NCBI RefSeq assembly: GCF_042652345.1
Contig: NZ_JBHSJJ010000002.1
Coordinates: forward strand, 542,419-606,418
Origin: Negadavirga shengliensis
GTDB lineage: Bacteria > Bacteroidota > Bacteroidia > Cytophagales > Cyclobacteriaceae
Reading direction: 5' to 3'
DNA length: 64,000 bases
Shown here: in pieces, positions 27,492-36,283 of the stretch
Layout of the letters: every line of letters begins with the position of its first letter
How positions within the stretch are numbered: the stretch's first letter is position 1
Position numbers and translations under genes: made by a program
The notes under the pieces: generated by a model
The model's input: only the letters and a program-made list of their open reading frames with translations
Database searches by the model: none
What the model was told of the DNA's origin: nothing

Positions 27492-28364
27492 CTATTCGGC
27501 GGCATATCTTTCCTGATAATGCTTCCATGTATTCATCGATTGGGTCAGGGCGGTCTCGCAGTCTTGGGGAATGTTATAACACTGCAAACCGAATTTCCCC
27601 GCATAACCCTCATCTTTAAGCACCTTTACCAGTTCATAGGTATCAAAGGTTCCCTCTCCCAAAGGTTGGATCAGCCTGTCCCATCCCATTTGCTGGGTAT
27701 CGCCACCATCAGCCCCGTTGATGGAAACCATGAATAGATGAGGCAGCGCTTCCAACGCTTTTTCTCTCCATCCTGCTTCCCCTTCCACTTTTAATAAGTG
27801 GCAGAGGTTGAATATGGCCCCGACATTGTCTTTTTTGATCTTCTTTACCAAATCCAAAGCATGGGACATTTCTTCACAATAAAAATCCACATGAGGGTAG
27901 ATGGCAAGCTTGATGTTCAGCGGGGCAGCAAATTCGGCCAGGTCGGCTATGCCCTCCATAAAAAGGCTGTCAGCATCCGGCCGGGAAACGCCATCCGCAT
28001 GAAGGTGAAGTGCTACCAACAAATCCCTGTCTTTGGAGTCCAAAAGTATTTCCTTTAGCTTTTCGTGGTATTGTACTTTCCCCTCCACCACATACATCCC
28101 AATGTACATTTCGGGCATTTCCAAACCCACCTCATCCATGGCTGCCCTTAACTCAAAATAATTGTCTTCCACATGACCGGCCAGCCCATCATATCCCAGT
28201 TCCTTCACCAGATTAGCCTGTGCTCTAAAATCATCGGGGGCGTTGGGCAGGGTCCTGACGCAGTTATTAAAAGCATAAAAGACATTATCCAGCCGCTTAT
28301 CTTCAGATTTACAGGACACTAGGGCCAACAGGAATACCACACGCAATATCTTTCTCATAACCAT
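27492..28364 (-). CDS. Sugar phosphate isomerase/epimerase-like lipoprotein
   Basis: This is a TIM-barrel protein of the xylose isomerase-like/AP-endonuclease-2 superfamily, about 290 residues, but exported: MRKILRVVFLLALVSCKSEDK is a lipoprotein signal. Barrel strands include YDGLAGHVEDNYFELRAAMDE, LLVALHLHADG, LNIKLAIYPHVDFYCE, NVGAIFNLCHLLKVEGE, FMVSINGADGGDTQQMGWDRL and FGLQCYNIP. Some metal-type positions (His in YPH, Asn/His in NLCH) are present. The ATG at 28364 shares one base with the preceding stop (TGATG), so it is coupled to the Gfo/Idh/MocA gene. Periplasmic Gfo/Idh plus isomerase-like pairs in Bacteroidota have been tied to oxidation and elimination of glycosides through 3-keto intermediates, so a lyase or isomerase role on keto-sugars is possible. 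The exact reaction is unknown. Confidence 0.85.
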   Translation of the reverse strand: MVMRKILRVVFLLALVSCKSEDKRLDNVFYAFNNCVRTLPNAPDDFRAQANLVKELGYDGLAGHVEDNYFELRAAMDEVGLEMPEMYIGMYVVEGKVQYHEKLKEILLDSKDRDLLVALHLHADGVSRPDADSLFMEGIADLAEFAAPLNIKLAIYPHVDFYCEEMSHALDLVKKIKKDNVGAIFNLCHLLKVEGEAGWREKALEALPHLFMVSINGADGGDTQQMGWDRLIQPLGEGTFDTYELVKVLKDEGYAGKFGLQCYNIPQDCETALTQSMNTWKHYQERYAAE

Positions 28365-29776
28365 CAACGGTAACTTACAGTTTGAAATTTATTCATCCAG
28401 TCCACCACATCCTTGTCCAGCCATTTTTCCCTGAAAGGCCGGTTAAGCATGGCGTTGGCAGCATTATCGTCTTTGAATTGCCCCTTATTATTGTCCCATT
28501 TCAGTTCCCTTCCCAACTTCACGGCAATCAGCCCCATTACTGTGGTAAAATAAACATTATGGCCCACCTCCAGTGGTTCGAGAGAATCCTCTCCTGACCG
28601 GACGGCCCTGAGAAAATCCTCTTTGTCTGACAAAGTTGCTGAATAGTCTTTATTACCCGAAGGCTTATCAAAACTTATCCAAGCCCGGTTGCTGGCCTCC
28701 AACTGGTCCGGATAGCCCGCACTGACCCATCCGTTTTCGCCTTCGAATTTCACATAGGGTTTATCGATCACGTAGTTCATCACCACGCCATCATCATAAG
28801 TATAAGTCAGGTCAAAAGTTTCTATGGTGTTCCACAAGCCTTTTGAAAAAGAGCCTTCCCCCTTCACCGAAATCGGAAGCACATACTCTTTTTGCATGCC
28901 CCAAAGGGCGATGTCACACAGATGGGCTCCCCAGTTGGTGATCATGCCATTACAATAATCATCAATCCTCAACCAGCCCGGTCGGGTATCGATGGTTTCG
29001 GGATCATGGACCCTGTTTTGGGTATATGGTGCAGGAAAGGCAGGTCCAAGCCACTGATCATAATCCAAAGCTTTGGGCACCGGCATGGTGGGCTGGGGAC
29101 CCACAGCGCTGCCGCTCAACTCGGCGGGCACCCCCACCGTCACTTTTTTAAGTTTGCCAAGAAGGCCGTTATGCACTATTTCTGCAGCTTTCCAAAAATA
29201 TTTGCTGGAACGGAATTCACTGTCCAGGCGGTTGGCCACACCCTTCATCTTCACTGCCTCTACCAATGCTTTGCTGTGCGAGTAACTGATAGACAAGGCT
29301 TTTTCCATACATACATGCTTCCCCGCAAACGCGGCAGCGATGCCATGGGGAGCGTGCCAATGGTCTGTAGACGATACCATGACGGCATCAATGCCATTGT
29401 TGGCCAAAAGCTCCCTGTAATCCCTGTATTGGGTCACCCCTTTGTAAGTTTTCTCCGTTTTTTTACCGTAGTGACCGTTGATGATTCCGGCGGCCAGCTC
29501 CATCCTCCAGCTGTCCACATCATTTACCGCCACCACCTGACAATCGGGAATATTCAAAAATCCGTTTTGCAGGTTCACTTTGATGGCCTGCCTCCCTGTG
29601 GCAATCATGCCAATGGTGATCCGGTCACTGGGCGGGTTCTTGCCAATGGCGCTTGCGGGAATAAGGGTTGGAATAGCCAGTCCGCCCGCTGCGGCGATGC
29701 CGGTGGTTTTCAGAAATTCCCTTCTGGATTTTTTTAGGCCTATACTTGTTTGTTTTTTTTCAGGGTTCATTGTCAT
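28364..29776 (-). CDS. Tat-exported Gfo/Idh/MocA-family oxidoreductase
   Basis: This NAD(P)-dependent dehydrogenase-type protein of 470 residues carries a twin-arginine signal (KKSRREFLKTTGIAAAGGLAIP), so it is folded with its cofactor before export to the periplasm. The N-terminal Rossmann fold shows ITIGMIATGRQAIKVNLQ, VVAVNDVD and GKHVCMEKALSISYSHSKALVEA, where the EKP-type motif is EKA with the lysine kept. The C-terminal domain contains TRPGWLRIDDYCNGMITNWGAHLCDIALWGM, typical of the Bacteroidota periplasmic subgroup. Proteins of this group may use a tightly bound cofactor to oxidise and re-reduce a sugar during glycoside cleavage; that is family knowledge, not shown here. It precedes an isomerase-like lipoprotein by a 1-bp overlap and follows the PhyH gene by 12 bp. 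Confidence 0.88.
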   Translation of the reverse strand: MTMNPEKKQTSIGLKKSRREFLKTTGIAAAGGLAIPTLIPASAIGKNPPSDRITIGMIATGRQAIKVNLQNGFLNIPDCQVVAVNDVDSWRMELAAGIINGHYGKKTEKTYKGVTQYRDYRELLANNGIDAVMVSSTDHWHAPHGIAAAFAGKHVCMEKALSISYSHSKALVEAVKMKGVANRLDSEFRSSKYFWKAAEIVHNGLLGKLKKVTVGVPAELSGSAVGPQPTMPVPKALDYDQWLGPAFPAPYTQNRVHDPETIDTRPGWLRIDDYCNGMITNWGAHLCDIALWGMQKEYVLPISVKGEGSFSKGLWNTIETFDLTYTYDDGVVMNYVIDKPYVKFEGENGWVSAGYPDQLEASNRAWISFDKPSGNKDYSATLSDKEDFLRAVRSGEDSLEPLEVGHNVYFTTVMGLIAVKLGRELKWDNNKGQFKDDNAANAMLNRPFREKWLDKDVVDWMNKFQTVSYR

Positions 29777-29788
29777 TGCTGTTTAAAC

Positions 29789-30583
29789 TTAATGTAAGAA
29801 ATGGGCGTCCTTTTCTGAAATCCGGGCAGTATCATCCTTACGGACCCTTCCTTGATACCTCTCCTCTATGGGGGTATAACAAGACGGGTCCTGTTGCTTG
29901 TAGGGCTTGTTGCTTATCAGGTTATAGGTGGAAATTAAGGACCACCGGGCTTTTTCAGAATTGTTTTTATCCGAACGGTGGAGGAGGTTACAGTGAAAAA
30001 ACAGCACATCACCCGGTTGAAGCTCCACATGTACGAGTTCCAGTCTTTTGAGAGCCTCCGTTACTTTTTCCATATCCGCTCCTTTTTGATCCCCCGTCAT
30101 CCCATGGTCTATCCTTCCCAGGAGGTGAGAGCCTCTTAAAACCTGCAGGCAGCCATTTTTTTTGTCCGCTTGGGTAAGGGCCAACATCACACTGAGCATC
30201 TGTGGGTACAAGAAACCATCATGATACCAATAACCATAGTCCTGGTGCCACTCCCAGGCCCCGCCTACCTTTGGCTCTTTTTGCATCAGCTTGGTATGGA
30301 AATGGGCAGGAGCACCGCCAAGCAGCTTTTCCACACCTTCCAAATACCGCTCAGAGCGGGCGATGTTACTGTAAACATCCCTACCCAAAGCATACCAGAG
30401 GGCGAGCTTGGTGGTATGGCCTTCTTTGTCCTTCCTTCCATAGGTATGCCGTCTGATCACCTCATCCTCCAAAGCGGTGTCCAGCACTGCCTCCATCTCT
30501 CCCGCATCAAACATGCCTTTTACAATGGTATAACCATCTTGCATGTATTCTTTTTCATTTTTCTCATTAAATCGGTTTTCCAT
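29789..30583 (-). CDS. Phytanoyl-CoA dioxygenase (PhyH) family protein
   Basis: This is an Fe(II)/2-oxoglutarate-dependent oxygenase, 264 residues, without a signal peptide. The double-stranded beta-helix iron site is visible: His and Asp in AWEWHQDYGYWYHDG (H-x-D), the distal His in DVLFFHCNLLHRSDKN, and the 2-oxoglutarate-binding Arg likely in EKARWSLISTYN. The N-terminus YMQDGYTIVKGMFDAGEMEAV is typical of PhyH proteins. Members of this family in sugar loci are thought to hydroxylate or oxidatively cleave small molecules, for example removing O-methyl groups, but the substrate here is unknown. The gene lies 4 bp downstream of the ExuT-like transporter and 12 bp before the Tat-exported oxidoreductase, within one operon. 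Confidence 0.87.
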   Translation of the reverse strand: MENRFNEKNEKEYMQDGYTIVKGMFDAGEMEAVLDTALEDEVIRRHTYGRKDKEGHTTKLALWYALGRDVYSNIARSERYLEGVEKLLGGAPAHFHTKLMQKEPKVGGAWEWHQDYGYWYHDGFLYPQMLSVMLALTQADKKNGCLQVLRGSHLLGRIDHGMTGDQKGADMEKVTEALKRLELVHVELQPGDVLFFHCNLLHRSDKNNSEKARWSLISTYNLISNKPYKQQDPSCYTPIEERYQGRVRKDDTARISEKDAHFLH

Positions 30584-30587
30584 GGGT

Positions 30588-31862
30588 TTAAGGATTTAAG
30601 TTTTTTAGTTCTATTTTTTTCAGTCCTAGGCGGAGTACCATCCAGGCCAGTAAATACATGAATCCGGCTGTGAAAAATATAGGGTAATAGCTTCCCGTAG
30701 TTTCCAGGATAAACCCTACGGCAGAAGCCACCAGCATGCTTCCGAGAACAGCGGCGAAGGTGGACAATCCCACCACCGAAGCTACCGCATTTTTGGGATA
30801 AAAATCTGAAATAAGGGTAAACATATTCGCCATCCAGCCACAATGGGCCGCTGTGGCGAGACTCAATATCGCCACACTCACCCACAGACCGGATACCTCA
30901 GCGGCGAAAATGACGGGGATCACACAAATTGCGCAAACCGCCATAGCCAGCATCCGGGCTTTGTGAATTTTCATTCCTGTCTTGATCAGATGGGAAGAAA
31001 ACCAGCCACCTGCCACACTGCCCACATCTGCAAAAAGATAAATAGCCACCAGGGGCGGGCCTATGGTCAACAGGTTGATCCCATGCTGTTCGTTGAAAAA
31101 TTTCGGCAGCCAGTACAGAAAAAACCACCATACCGGATCCGTCATGAACCGGGCGAGGCAAATCACATAGGTGCTTCGGAAAGTAAGGAGTTTCTTCCAG
31201 GGAATCTGCTGTTTTTCAGAGGCTTCATTTTGATCAGAATGGATATGGTTTAGCTCCAATTCTGAGACTTTAGGATGGACTTCCGGTTTTCTATAGGCAT
31301 ACAGCCAGGCGATAAGCCAAAGGAACCCTACCACCCCTGTACCTATGAAAGCCCACTGCCAGCCAAATTTCAAAGCTATGACCGGAATCAACAGGGGTGA
31401 GATGATGGCACCTACATTGGACCCCGCGTTAAATAGGCCCGTGGCCAGCGCCCGTTCTTTTTTCGGGAACCACTCGGCTACGGTTTTGATCGCCGCCGGA
31501 AAGTTCGCGGATTCTCCCAAACCCAGGAAAAACCGGGCCACCATAAAACCTACGGCCGATCTGGCCAAAGCATGTCCCATACCGGCCAGACTCCATACAG
31601 CGATGGCCAGGGCATATATCAATCCCACGCCCCAGCGGTCCAGAAGCTTTCCCGTCAAAATCACGCCGATCCCGTAGGCCAACTGAAAGGACGTGACAAT
31701 GTAACCGTATTCAATTTCACTCCATCCGTATAATTGCTGCAGGTCCGGAGCCAATATGCTGAGCACATGCCTGTCCAGGTAATTGATCGTAGTGGCAAAA
31801 AACAACAATGCCATGATACGCCAACGGTAACCCCATATCTCCTTTTGCCGGACTATATTCAT
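30588..31862 (-). CDS. MFS transporter, ExuT-like (anion:cation symporter family)
   Basis: This is an inner-membrane importer, 424 residues with twelve hydrophobic segments. Family marks are the N-terminal WRIMALLFFATTINYLDRHVLS, LLDRWGVGLIYALAIAVWS, RFFLGLGESANFPAAIKTVAEWFPKKERALATGLFNAGSNVGA and the seventh-helix region RFMTDPVWWFFLYWLPKF, all typical of hexuronate/galactonate/glucarate transporters (ExuT/UxuT). It probably brings a uronic or aldonic acid, or a related oxidised sugar, into the cytoplasm. That fits a locus rich in oxidoreductases. It is the first gene of a leftward operon and is divergent from an AraC regulator 227 bp away, which likely controls it. Confidence 0.9.
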   Translation of the reverse strand: MNIVRQKEIWGYRWRIMALLFFATTINYLDRHVLSILAPDLQQLYGWSEIEYGYIVTSFQLAYGIGVILTGKLLDRWGVGLIYALAIAVWSLAGMGHALARSAVGFMVARFFLGLGESANFPAAIKTVAEWFPKKERALATGLFNAGSNVGAIISPLLIPVIALKFGWQWAFIGTGVVGFLWLIAWLYAYRKPEVHPKVSELELNHIHSDQNEASEKQQIPWKKLLTFRSTYVICLARFMTDPVWWFFLYWLPKFFNEQHGINLLTIGPPLVAIYLFADVGSVAGGWFSSHLIKTGMKIHKARMLAMAVCAICVIPVIFAAEVSGLWVSVAILSLATAAHCGWMANMFTLISDFYPKNAVASVVGLSTFAAVLGSMLVASAVGFILETTGSYYPIFFTAGFMYLLAWMVLRLGLKKIELKNLNP

Positions 31863-31936
31863 GTCAATTATTCTGGATATTGTTCAGGGTTTAAAATTAA
31901 ATGATACTGATCATGTTTTTCATTCTAATTTTAACC

Positions 31937-31988
31937 AATTCCAATGGAATTTTTGCAGTATAAACATTTATTTCCCTTAAATTGGAAT
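31937..31988. promoter_or_regulatory. Candidate operator between the ExuT-like transporter and the AraC gene
   Basis: Within the 224-bp divergent spacer, a palindrome AATTCC-AAT-GGAATT lies at 31937-31951. The octamer ATTCCAAT (31938-31945) recurs in inverted form as ATTGGAAT at 31981-31988, 35 bp away. The placement between divergent genes and the repeat of the same octamer suggest binding sites for the AraC regulator. Binding is inferred. Confidence 0.4.
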
Positions 31989-32089
31989 AAAAACCATAGC
32001 AACCCTGGGAACCTTGTTCTTTCCCCACTTAAAACGACAGGGTTGAACCCCAAGAATGTGTTAGATTAAATTAACTGTATTTCCGAGTG

Positions 32090-33016
32090 ATGAAAGCAAA
32101 ATACTTACAGGTAATCCCGAACCCCGGACAATCTTTTCATTTGAGAAAAGAAGCTGCTGATTTTTTTGACAATCCCTGGCATTTTCACCCGGAGTTGGAA
32201 TTGAATTGGATCATTGAGGGAAGAGGGACGAGGTTTGTAGGCGATGATATCTCCAGGTTTGAAAGTGACGACATGATATTGCTGGGAAGCATGTTGCCCC
32301 ATTACTGGCGTTGCGATCCTGAATACTACCGTAAAGATGATTCTCCCGGGGTAGAAGCAGTCATTTTGCGGTTTTCTCCCGACCAGTTGGGTTTGGTTTG
32401 GAACCAGACGCCTGAATTGAAATTTCTCTACAAAAGTATAGAAAAAGCAAAAAACGGCATATGCCTTACAGGCTCCACCAAAGATAAGCTGAAAACCATT
32501 CTCCTGGAGATGCTGGGGCAAGGTCCGGTAGAGAGGTATATCTGCCTTTTGAGGATATTGAGATTGGTCGCTGAGATCCCTGCACCCCAAACACTTTGCA
32601 GTTCAGGCTTTCAGTTGCCTTCCAAAAACCACGATGAACAGCGTCTTCGGCTGGTCTATGATTTCATTTTCTCCCGTTATGAAGAACCAATCGGCCTTCA
32701 GGATCTGGCAGAACTCGTGCATATGGAATCCTCCTCCTTCTCCCGTTTTTTCAAAAAAGGAACCGGGAAGACCTTTTCCCGGTTTCTGGCTGAAATCCGG
32801 ATAGGCCATGCATGCAGGATGCTGATAGAAACCGATTATACCATCAGTAGAATATTGCTGGAGTCGGGGTTTCACAACCAGTCGAATTTCAATCAGATTT
32901 TTAAAAGCATTACCGGCATCAGTCCCAAGGAGTTCAGAAATGAAAACACGAAGTCAGGATATTTGGGGTCAAATCCTTATCTTTCAAATCCCAAAACCAG
33001 GATAACCGAACAATAA
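32090..33016 (+). CDS. AraC-family transcriptional regulator with N-terminal cupin
   Basis: This regulator of about 308 residues has an N-terminal cupin sensor (FFDNPWHFHPELELNWIIEGRGTRFVGDDISRF) and a C-terminal double helix-turn-helix (LQDLAELVHMESSSFSRFFKKGTGKTF; ISRILLESGFHNQSNFNQIFKSITGISPKEFR). The ATG at 32090 follows a GTG at 32087; I took the ATG. It is divergent from the ExuT-like transporter operon and is followed 7 bp later by the YdeP-type oxidoreductase gene on the same strand, so it may be co-transcribed with that and with fdhD. Its ligand is probably a small sugar or sugar acid (inference from the cupin type and the neighbours). Confidence 0.92.
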   Translation: MKAKYLQVIPNPGQSFHLRKEAADFFDNPWHFHPELELNWIIEGRGTRFVGDDISRFESDDMILLGSMLPHYWRCDPEYYRKDDSPGVEAVILRFSPDQLGLVWNQTPELKFLYKSIEKAKNGICLTGSTKDKLKTILLEMLGQGPVERYICLLRILRLVAEIPAPQTLCSSGFQLPSKNHDEQRLRLVYDFIFSRYEEPIGLQDLAELVHMESSSFSRFFKKGTGKTFSRFLAEIRIGHACRMLIETDYTISRILLESGFHNQSNFNQIFKSITGISPKEFRNENTKSGYLGSNPYLSNPKTRITEQ

Positions 33017-33023
33017 TCTCAAA

Positions 33024-35294
33024 ATGGGTAAACCTTCAAAAACCAAAACAACCCCCATCCCAAAAGTAGCGGCGGGACTTGGATCATTGAAATCCGTGGC
33101 CTACCATATCTGGGAGGAGACCTATGTAGGCAGGGGAGTAAAAACCCTATTCAAACTGAACCAACCCCGAGGTTTTGATTGTCCCAGCTGTGCCTGGCCG
33201 GATCCGGATGCAAAAGATGTCTCCAAAATAGGCGAATATTGTGAAAACGGTGCCAAAGCAGTGGCTTGGGAAGCCACAAACAGGAAAGCCGGTCCTGATT
33301 TTTTTAAGCAATACAGTGTGGCCGAACTTTTCGAAAAATCAGATCACTGGTTGGAAAAACAAGGGAGACTCACCCATCCTATGGTATTGCAGAAGGGAGA
33401 TAGCCATTATCGCCCCATTTCATGGGAGGAAGCCTTTGATCTTTTGGCCAGGCAATTAAACGGATTGGACCATCCTGACCAAGCCCTTTTCTATACCTCG
33501 GGCCGGACCAGTAACGAAGCAGCATTTCTATACCAATGTTTTGTGAGGCAGTTTGGGACCAATAACCTGCCCGACTGCTCCAACATGTGCCATGAAGCTT
33601 CCGGAAAAGCCTTGAAAGAAACCGTAGGGATAGGAAAGGCCTCGGTGACACTGGAAGATATTCCAAAAGCCGAACTGCTGATGATTATCGGCCAGAATCC
33701 CGGCACCAATGCCCCGCGAATGCTGACTTCCCTGCAGCAGTTAAAAAAGAACGGGGGAAAAATCATCGCCGTGAATCCGCTGCCGGAAGCAGGCTTCATG
33801 GGTTTCAGACATCCCCAGAAACCCTGGGAATGGATAGGCAAAGGAACGCCTATACAGGATTTGTATCTACAGGTCGCTATCAATGGTGACCTGCCTTTGC
33901 TGAAGGCCTTGCTCAAAATTCTGTTGGAGGAAGATGAGGACGCACACGGGCAGCTTCTTGACCATGATTTTATAGCGCAGAACACTGAAGGATTTCCTGA
34001 GCTGAAACAACATTTGAAAGCCCTCAGCCTGGATGATCTGATAACGGCTTCGGGGGTCTCGGAGGAAAAATTAAGAGAGGCCGCCTGGATGATCAGGGAT
34101 AGAAAAAAGGTAATCATCGCCTGGGCCATGGGGGTGACCCAACACCGGAATGCGGAAGACACCATTCGGGAGATCGTGAATTTGCTGCTGGTAAAGGGGG
34201 CCATCGGCATCCCCGGGGCAGGCACCCTTCCTGTAAGGGGGCACAGCAATGTACAGGGTGACCGCACCATGGGCATCTGCGAAAAAATGCCCAAAGCATT
34301 CTTGGATAAGCTGGGGGAAGTGTTCTCCTTTGAACCTCCCCGGAAACCAGGTGTAGGTGCTGTGGGAGCAGTGCAGGCCATGTTAAAGGGGGAAGCAAAA
34401 GTTTTCTTTGGAATGGGCGGGAACTTTGCCATGGCTGCACCGGACACTTCAAAGGTTTTTGAAGCCTTGAGGAGTTGCGAACTCACCGCCTATGTTTCCA
34501 CCAAATTGAACCGGGGACATCTGGTCCATGGCAAAACAGCCCTGATCCTCCCCTGTCTGGGAAGAACGGAAAGGGATGAGACAGAAAACGGCGCCCAATT
34601 CGTTAGTACGGAAGACACTGCCGGCAGGATTAGGATGTCGCAGGGAGATTTACCTCCTGCCTCCGAACACCTGAAAAGCGAAGTAGCGATTGTTTGCAGT
34701 GTGGCTAAAACCACCCTTGGAAGTAAATCAAGCACAGATTGGCAGGCATTAGGGGCCAATTATGATTTGGTGAGACAAAAAATAGAGGCGGTAATACCGG
34801 GCTTTGAAAACTACAATGGACGGGTGAGGATTCCCGGTGGTTTTTACCTGCCCAACTGCGCCAGGGAAGGACGGTTCGAAACCGATAGTGGAAAAGCCAA
34901 AATAACGGTAAATCCATTGCCACAGCGGGACTCCAATGCAGGGGAGTTTGTCCTCATGACCGTCCGAAGCCATGACCAGTTCAATACCACGGTATATGGC
35001 TTAAACGACCGGTACCGCAATATTTCCAATACCAGGGAGGTGGTCATGATGCATGAAACAGATATTGAAAAAATAGGCGCTCAACCGGGCGACAAAGTCC
35101 GCATCACAAGCTATTTCAAAAACGAGCAAAGGATTCTTGAAAATTTTAAGGCGGTTTCCTACGACATCGCACCGGGATGTGTGGCTGTTTATTTTCCCGA
35201 AGGCAATGTGCTTGTGGCATTGGACAACAAATCGGGCGAAAGCCACTGTCCCGCGTCAAAATATGTAGACGTGACCATCGAGAAAATGGGGTGA
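33024..35294 (+). CDS. FdhF/YdeP-family molybdopterin oxidoreductase
   Basis: This is a cytoplasmic molybdenum enzyme of the formate-dehydrogenase-alpha-like YdeP family, 756 residues. It shows the family's N-terminal GFDCPSCAWPDP motif, the molybdopterin-binding domains with WEEAFDLLARQLNGL, FYTSGRTSNEAAFLYQCFVRQFGTNNLPDCSNMCHEASGKAL, AELLMIIGQNPGTNAPRML and GAGTLPVRGHSNVQGDRTMG, and a C-terminal dinucleotide-binding domain (FVLMTVRSHDQFNTTVYGLNDRYR). No Tat signal is present. The true substrate of YdeP proteins is not settled; some are linked to acid resistance, and formate oxidation is not proven. The fdhD gene follows after 3 bp, supporting a need for sulfurated Mo cofactor. Confidence 0.93.
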   Translation: MGKPSKTKTTPIPKVAAGLGSLKSVAYHIWEETYVGRGVKTLFKLNQPRGFDCPSCAWPDPDAKDVSKIGEYCENGAKAVAWEATNRKAGPDFFKQYSVAELFEKSDHWLEKQGRLTHPMVLQKGDSHYRPISWEEAFDLLARQLNGLDHPDQALFYTSGRTSNEAAFLYQCFVRQFGTNNLPDCSNMCHEASGKALKETVGIGKASVTLEDIPKAELLMIIGQNPGTNAPRMLTSLQQLKKNGGKIIAVNPLPEAGFMGFRHPQKPWEWIGKGTPIQDLYLQVAINGDLPLLKALLKILLEEDEDAHGQLLDHDFIAQNTEGFPELKQHLKALSLDDLITASGVSEEKLREAAWMIRDRKKVIIAWAMGVTQHRNAEDTIREIVNLLLVKGAIGIPGAGTLPVRGHSNVQGDRTMGICEKMPKAFLDKLGEVFSFEPPRKPGVGAVGAVQAMLKGEAKVFFGMGGNFAMAAPDTSKVFEALRSCELTAYVSTKLNRGHLVHGKTALILPCLGRTERDETENGAQFVSTEDTAGRIRMSQGDLPPASEHLKSEVAIVCSVAKTTLGSKSSTDWQALGANYDLVRQKIEAVIPGFENYNGRVRIPGGFYLPNCAREGRFETDSGKAKITVNPLPQRDSNAGEFVLMTVRSHDQFNTTVYGLNDRYRNISNTREVVMMHETDIEKIGAQPGDKVRITSYFKNEQRILENFKAVSYDIAPGCVAVYFPEGNVLVALDNKSGESHCPASKYVDVTIEKMG

Positions 35295-35297
35295 TCT

Positions 35298-36152
35298 ATG
35301 AAGAAAAGCGGATTGGTTACTTATGGGAAGGTCTATAAAATCAGAGGGGAAAGGGCCAATGCCTCTCAGGATCTGATTGCCGTGGAGGAGCCTTTACAGA
35401 TCCGCTTGGAATATGTATATAAAGAGGCTTGGCATGAAAAAAACCTCATGGTTACCATGCGAAGCCCTGGCCATGATTTTGATCTGGCGATGGGATTTTT
35501 ATTTGCCGAGGGGATCATCCAGGGTGAGAAGGATATATTGTGGATGCGTTATTGTGAGAAAGTCAAAAAAGAAGAGCAAGGGAATGTGCTGGTCGTCCGG
35601 CTTGCCGATGGGTTGGATTTTGATTCCCAAGTACTGGATAGAAACTTTTATACCCACAGCAGTTGTGGGGTATGCGGCAAGACAGCCATTGATGCGGTAC
35701 AGGCAAAACTGGAAAAAATCCGGCCCGGTGATAATAAAAAAATGTCCTATCAAACTTTATTCACCTTACAGGATGCCGCCTTGGTGAATCAAACCGGGTT
35801 TAAATATACCGGCGGCCTTCATGCGGCCTCCCTTTTTGATTCGGACGGCAACCTGATACTGCTCCGGGAAGATGTCGGAAGACACAATGCCCTGGATAAA
35901 CTGGTAGGTGCTGCCTTGCGGGAAGGCATGTCGCTGCAAAAAGACAGGATAGTCGTATTGAGTGGGAGGGTCAGTTTTGAGATGGTCCAAAAAGCAGTTA
36001 GGGCCGGAATACCGATGCTGGCAGCTGCCGGCGCCCCTACCAACCTATCCGTAGATCTTGCAGAGGACAAAGGATTAACATTGATCGGTTTTCTTAAGAA
36101 GGACAGGTTCAACATATATACCCATGCAGGTAGAATAATGGATAGTGGGTAA
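35298..36152 (+). CDS. fdhD: FdhD, sulfurtransferase for molybdoenzyme maturation
   Basis: This protein of 284 residues transfers sulfur from a cysteine desulfurase to the molybdenum cofactor of formate-dehydrogenase-type enzymes. The redox-active C-x-x-C pair is present in THSSCGVCGKTAID at about residues 122-125, and GLHAASLFDSDGNLILLREDVGRHNALDKLVG, LSGRVSFEMVQKAVRAGIPML and AAGAPTNLSVDLAEDKGLTLIGFLK match the family. It starts 3 bp after the YdeP-type oxidoreductase, which is therefore its likely client. A strong hairpin with a T-run follows at 36256-36283. Confidence 0.95.
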   Translation: MKKSGLVTYGKVYKIRGERANASQDLIAVEEPLQIRLEYVYKEAWHEKNLMVTMRSPGHDFDLAMGFLFAEGIIQGEKDILWMRYCEKVKKEEQGNVLVVRLADGLDFDSQVLDRNFYTHSSCGVCGKTAIDAVQAKLEKIRPGDNKKMSYQTLFTLQDAALVNQTGFKYTGGLHAASLFDSDGNLILLREDVGRHNALDKLVGAALREGMSLQKDRIVVLSGRVSFEMVQKAVRAGIPMLAAAGAPTNLSVDLAEDKGLTLIGFLKKDRFNIYTHAGRIMDSG

Positions 36153-36255
36153 AAAAATCTTGATTATAATAAGTACCCACTATTTTCTAGAGCAAAAAAT
36201 CATGTAGAAAAGTTTATTTATCACCTGTAACAAAGTTATGTTCTTTGCCTCAAGT

Positions 36256-36283
36256 AAAAAATACCCTGATCACGGTATTTTTT
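36256..36283 (+). terminator. Bidirectional rho-independent terminator after fdhD
   Basis: A perfect 10-bp inverted repeat (36256-36265 and 36274-36283) encloses an 8-nt loop and has A-run and T-run arms. It would terminate the rightward fdhD operon and also the leftward MATE gene, whose stop is at 36432. Confidence 0.8.

Noticed and set aside
28892..29737. 281-codon plus-strand frame opposite the Tat-exported oxidoreductase
   Set aside because: Antisense shadow; the opposite strand has an unmistakable Tat signal and Rossmann fold.
33491..34486. 331-codon open frame on the minus strand inside the YdeP-type gene
   Set aside because: It is the antisense shadow of a well-supported gene; its composition is low in recognisable motifs.
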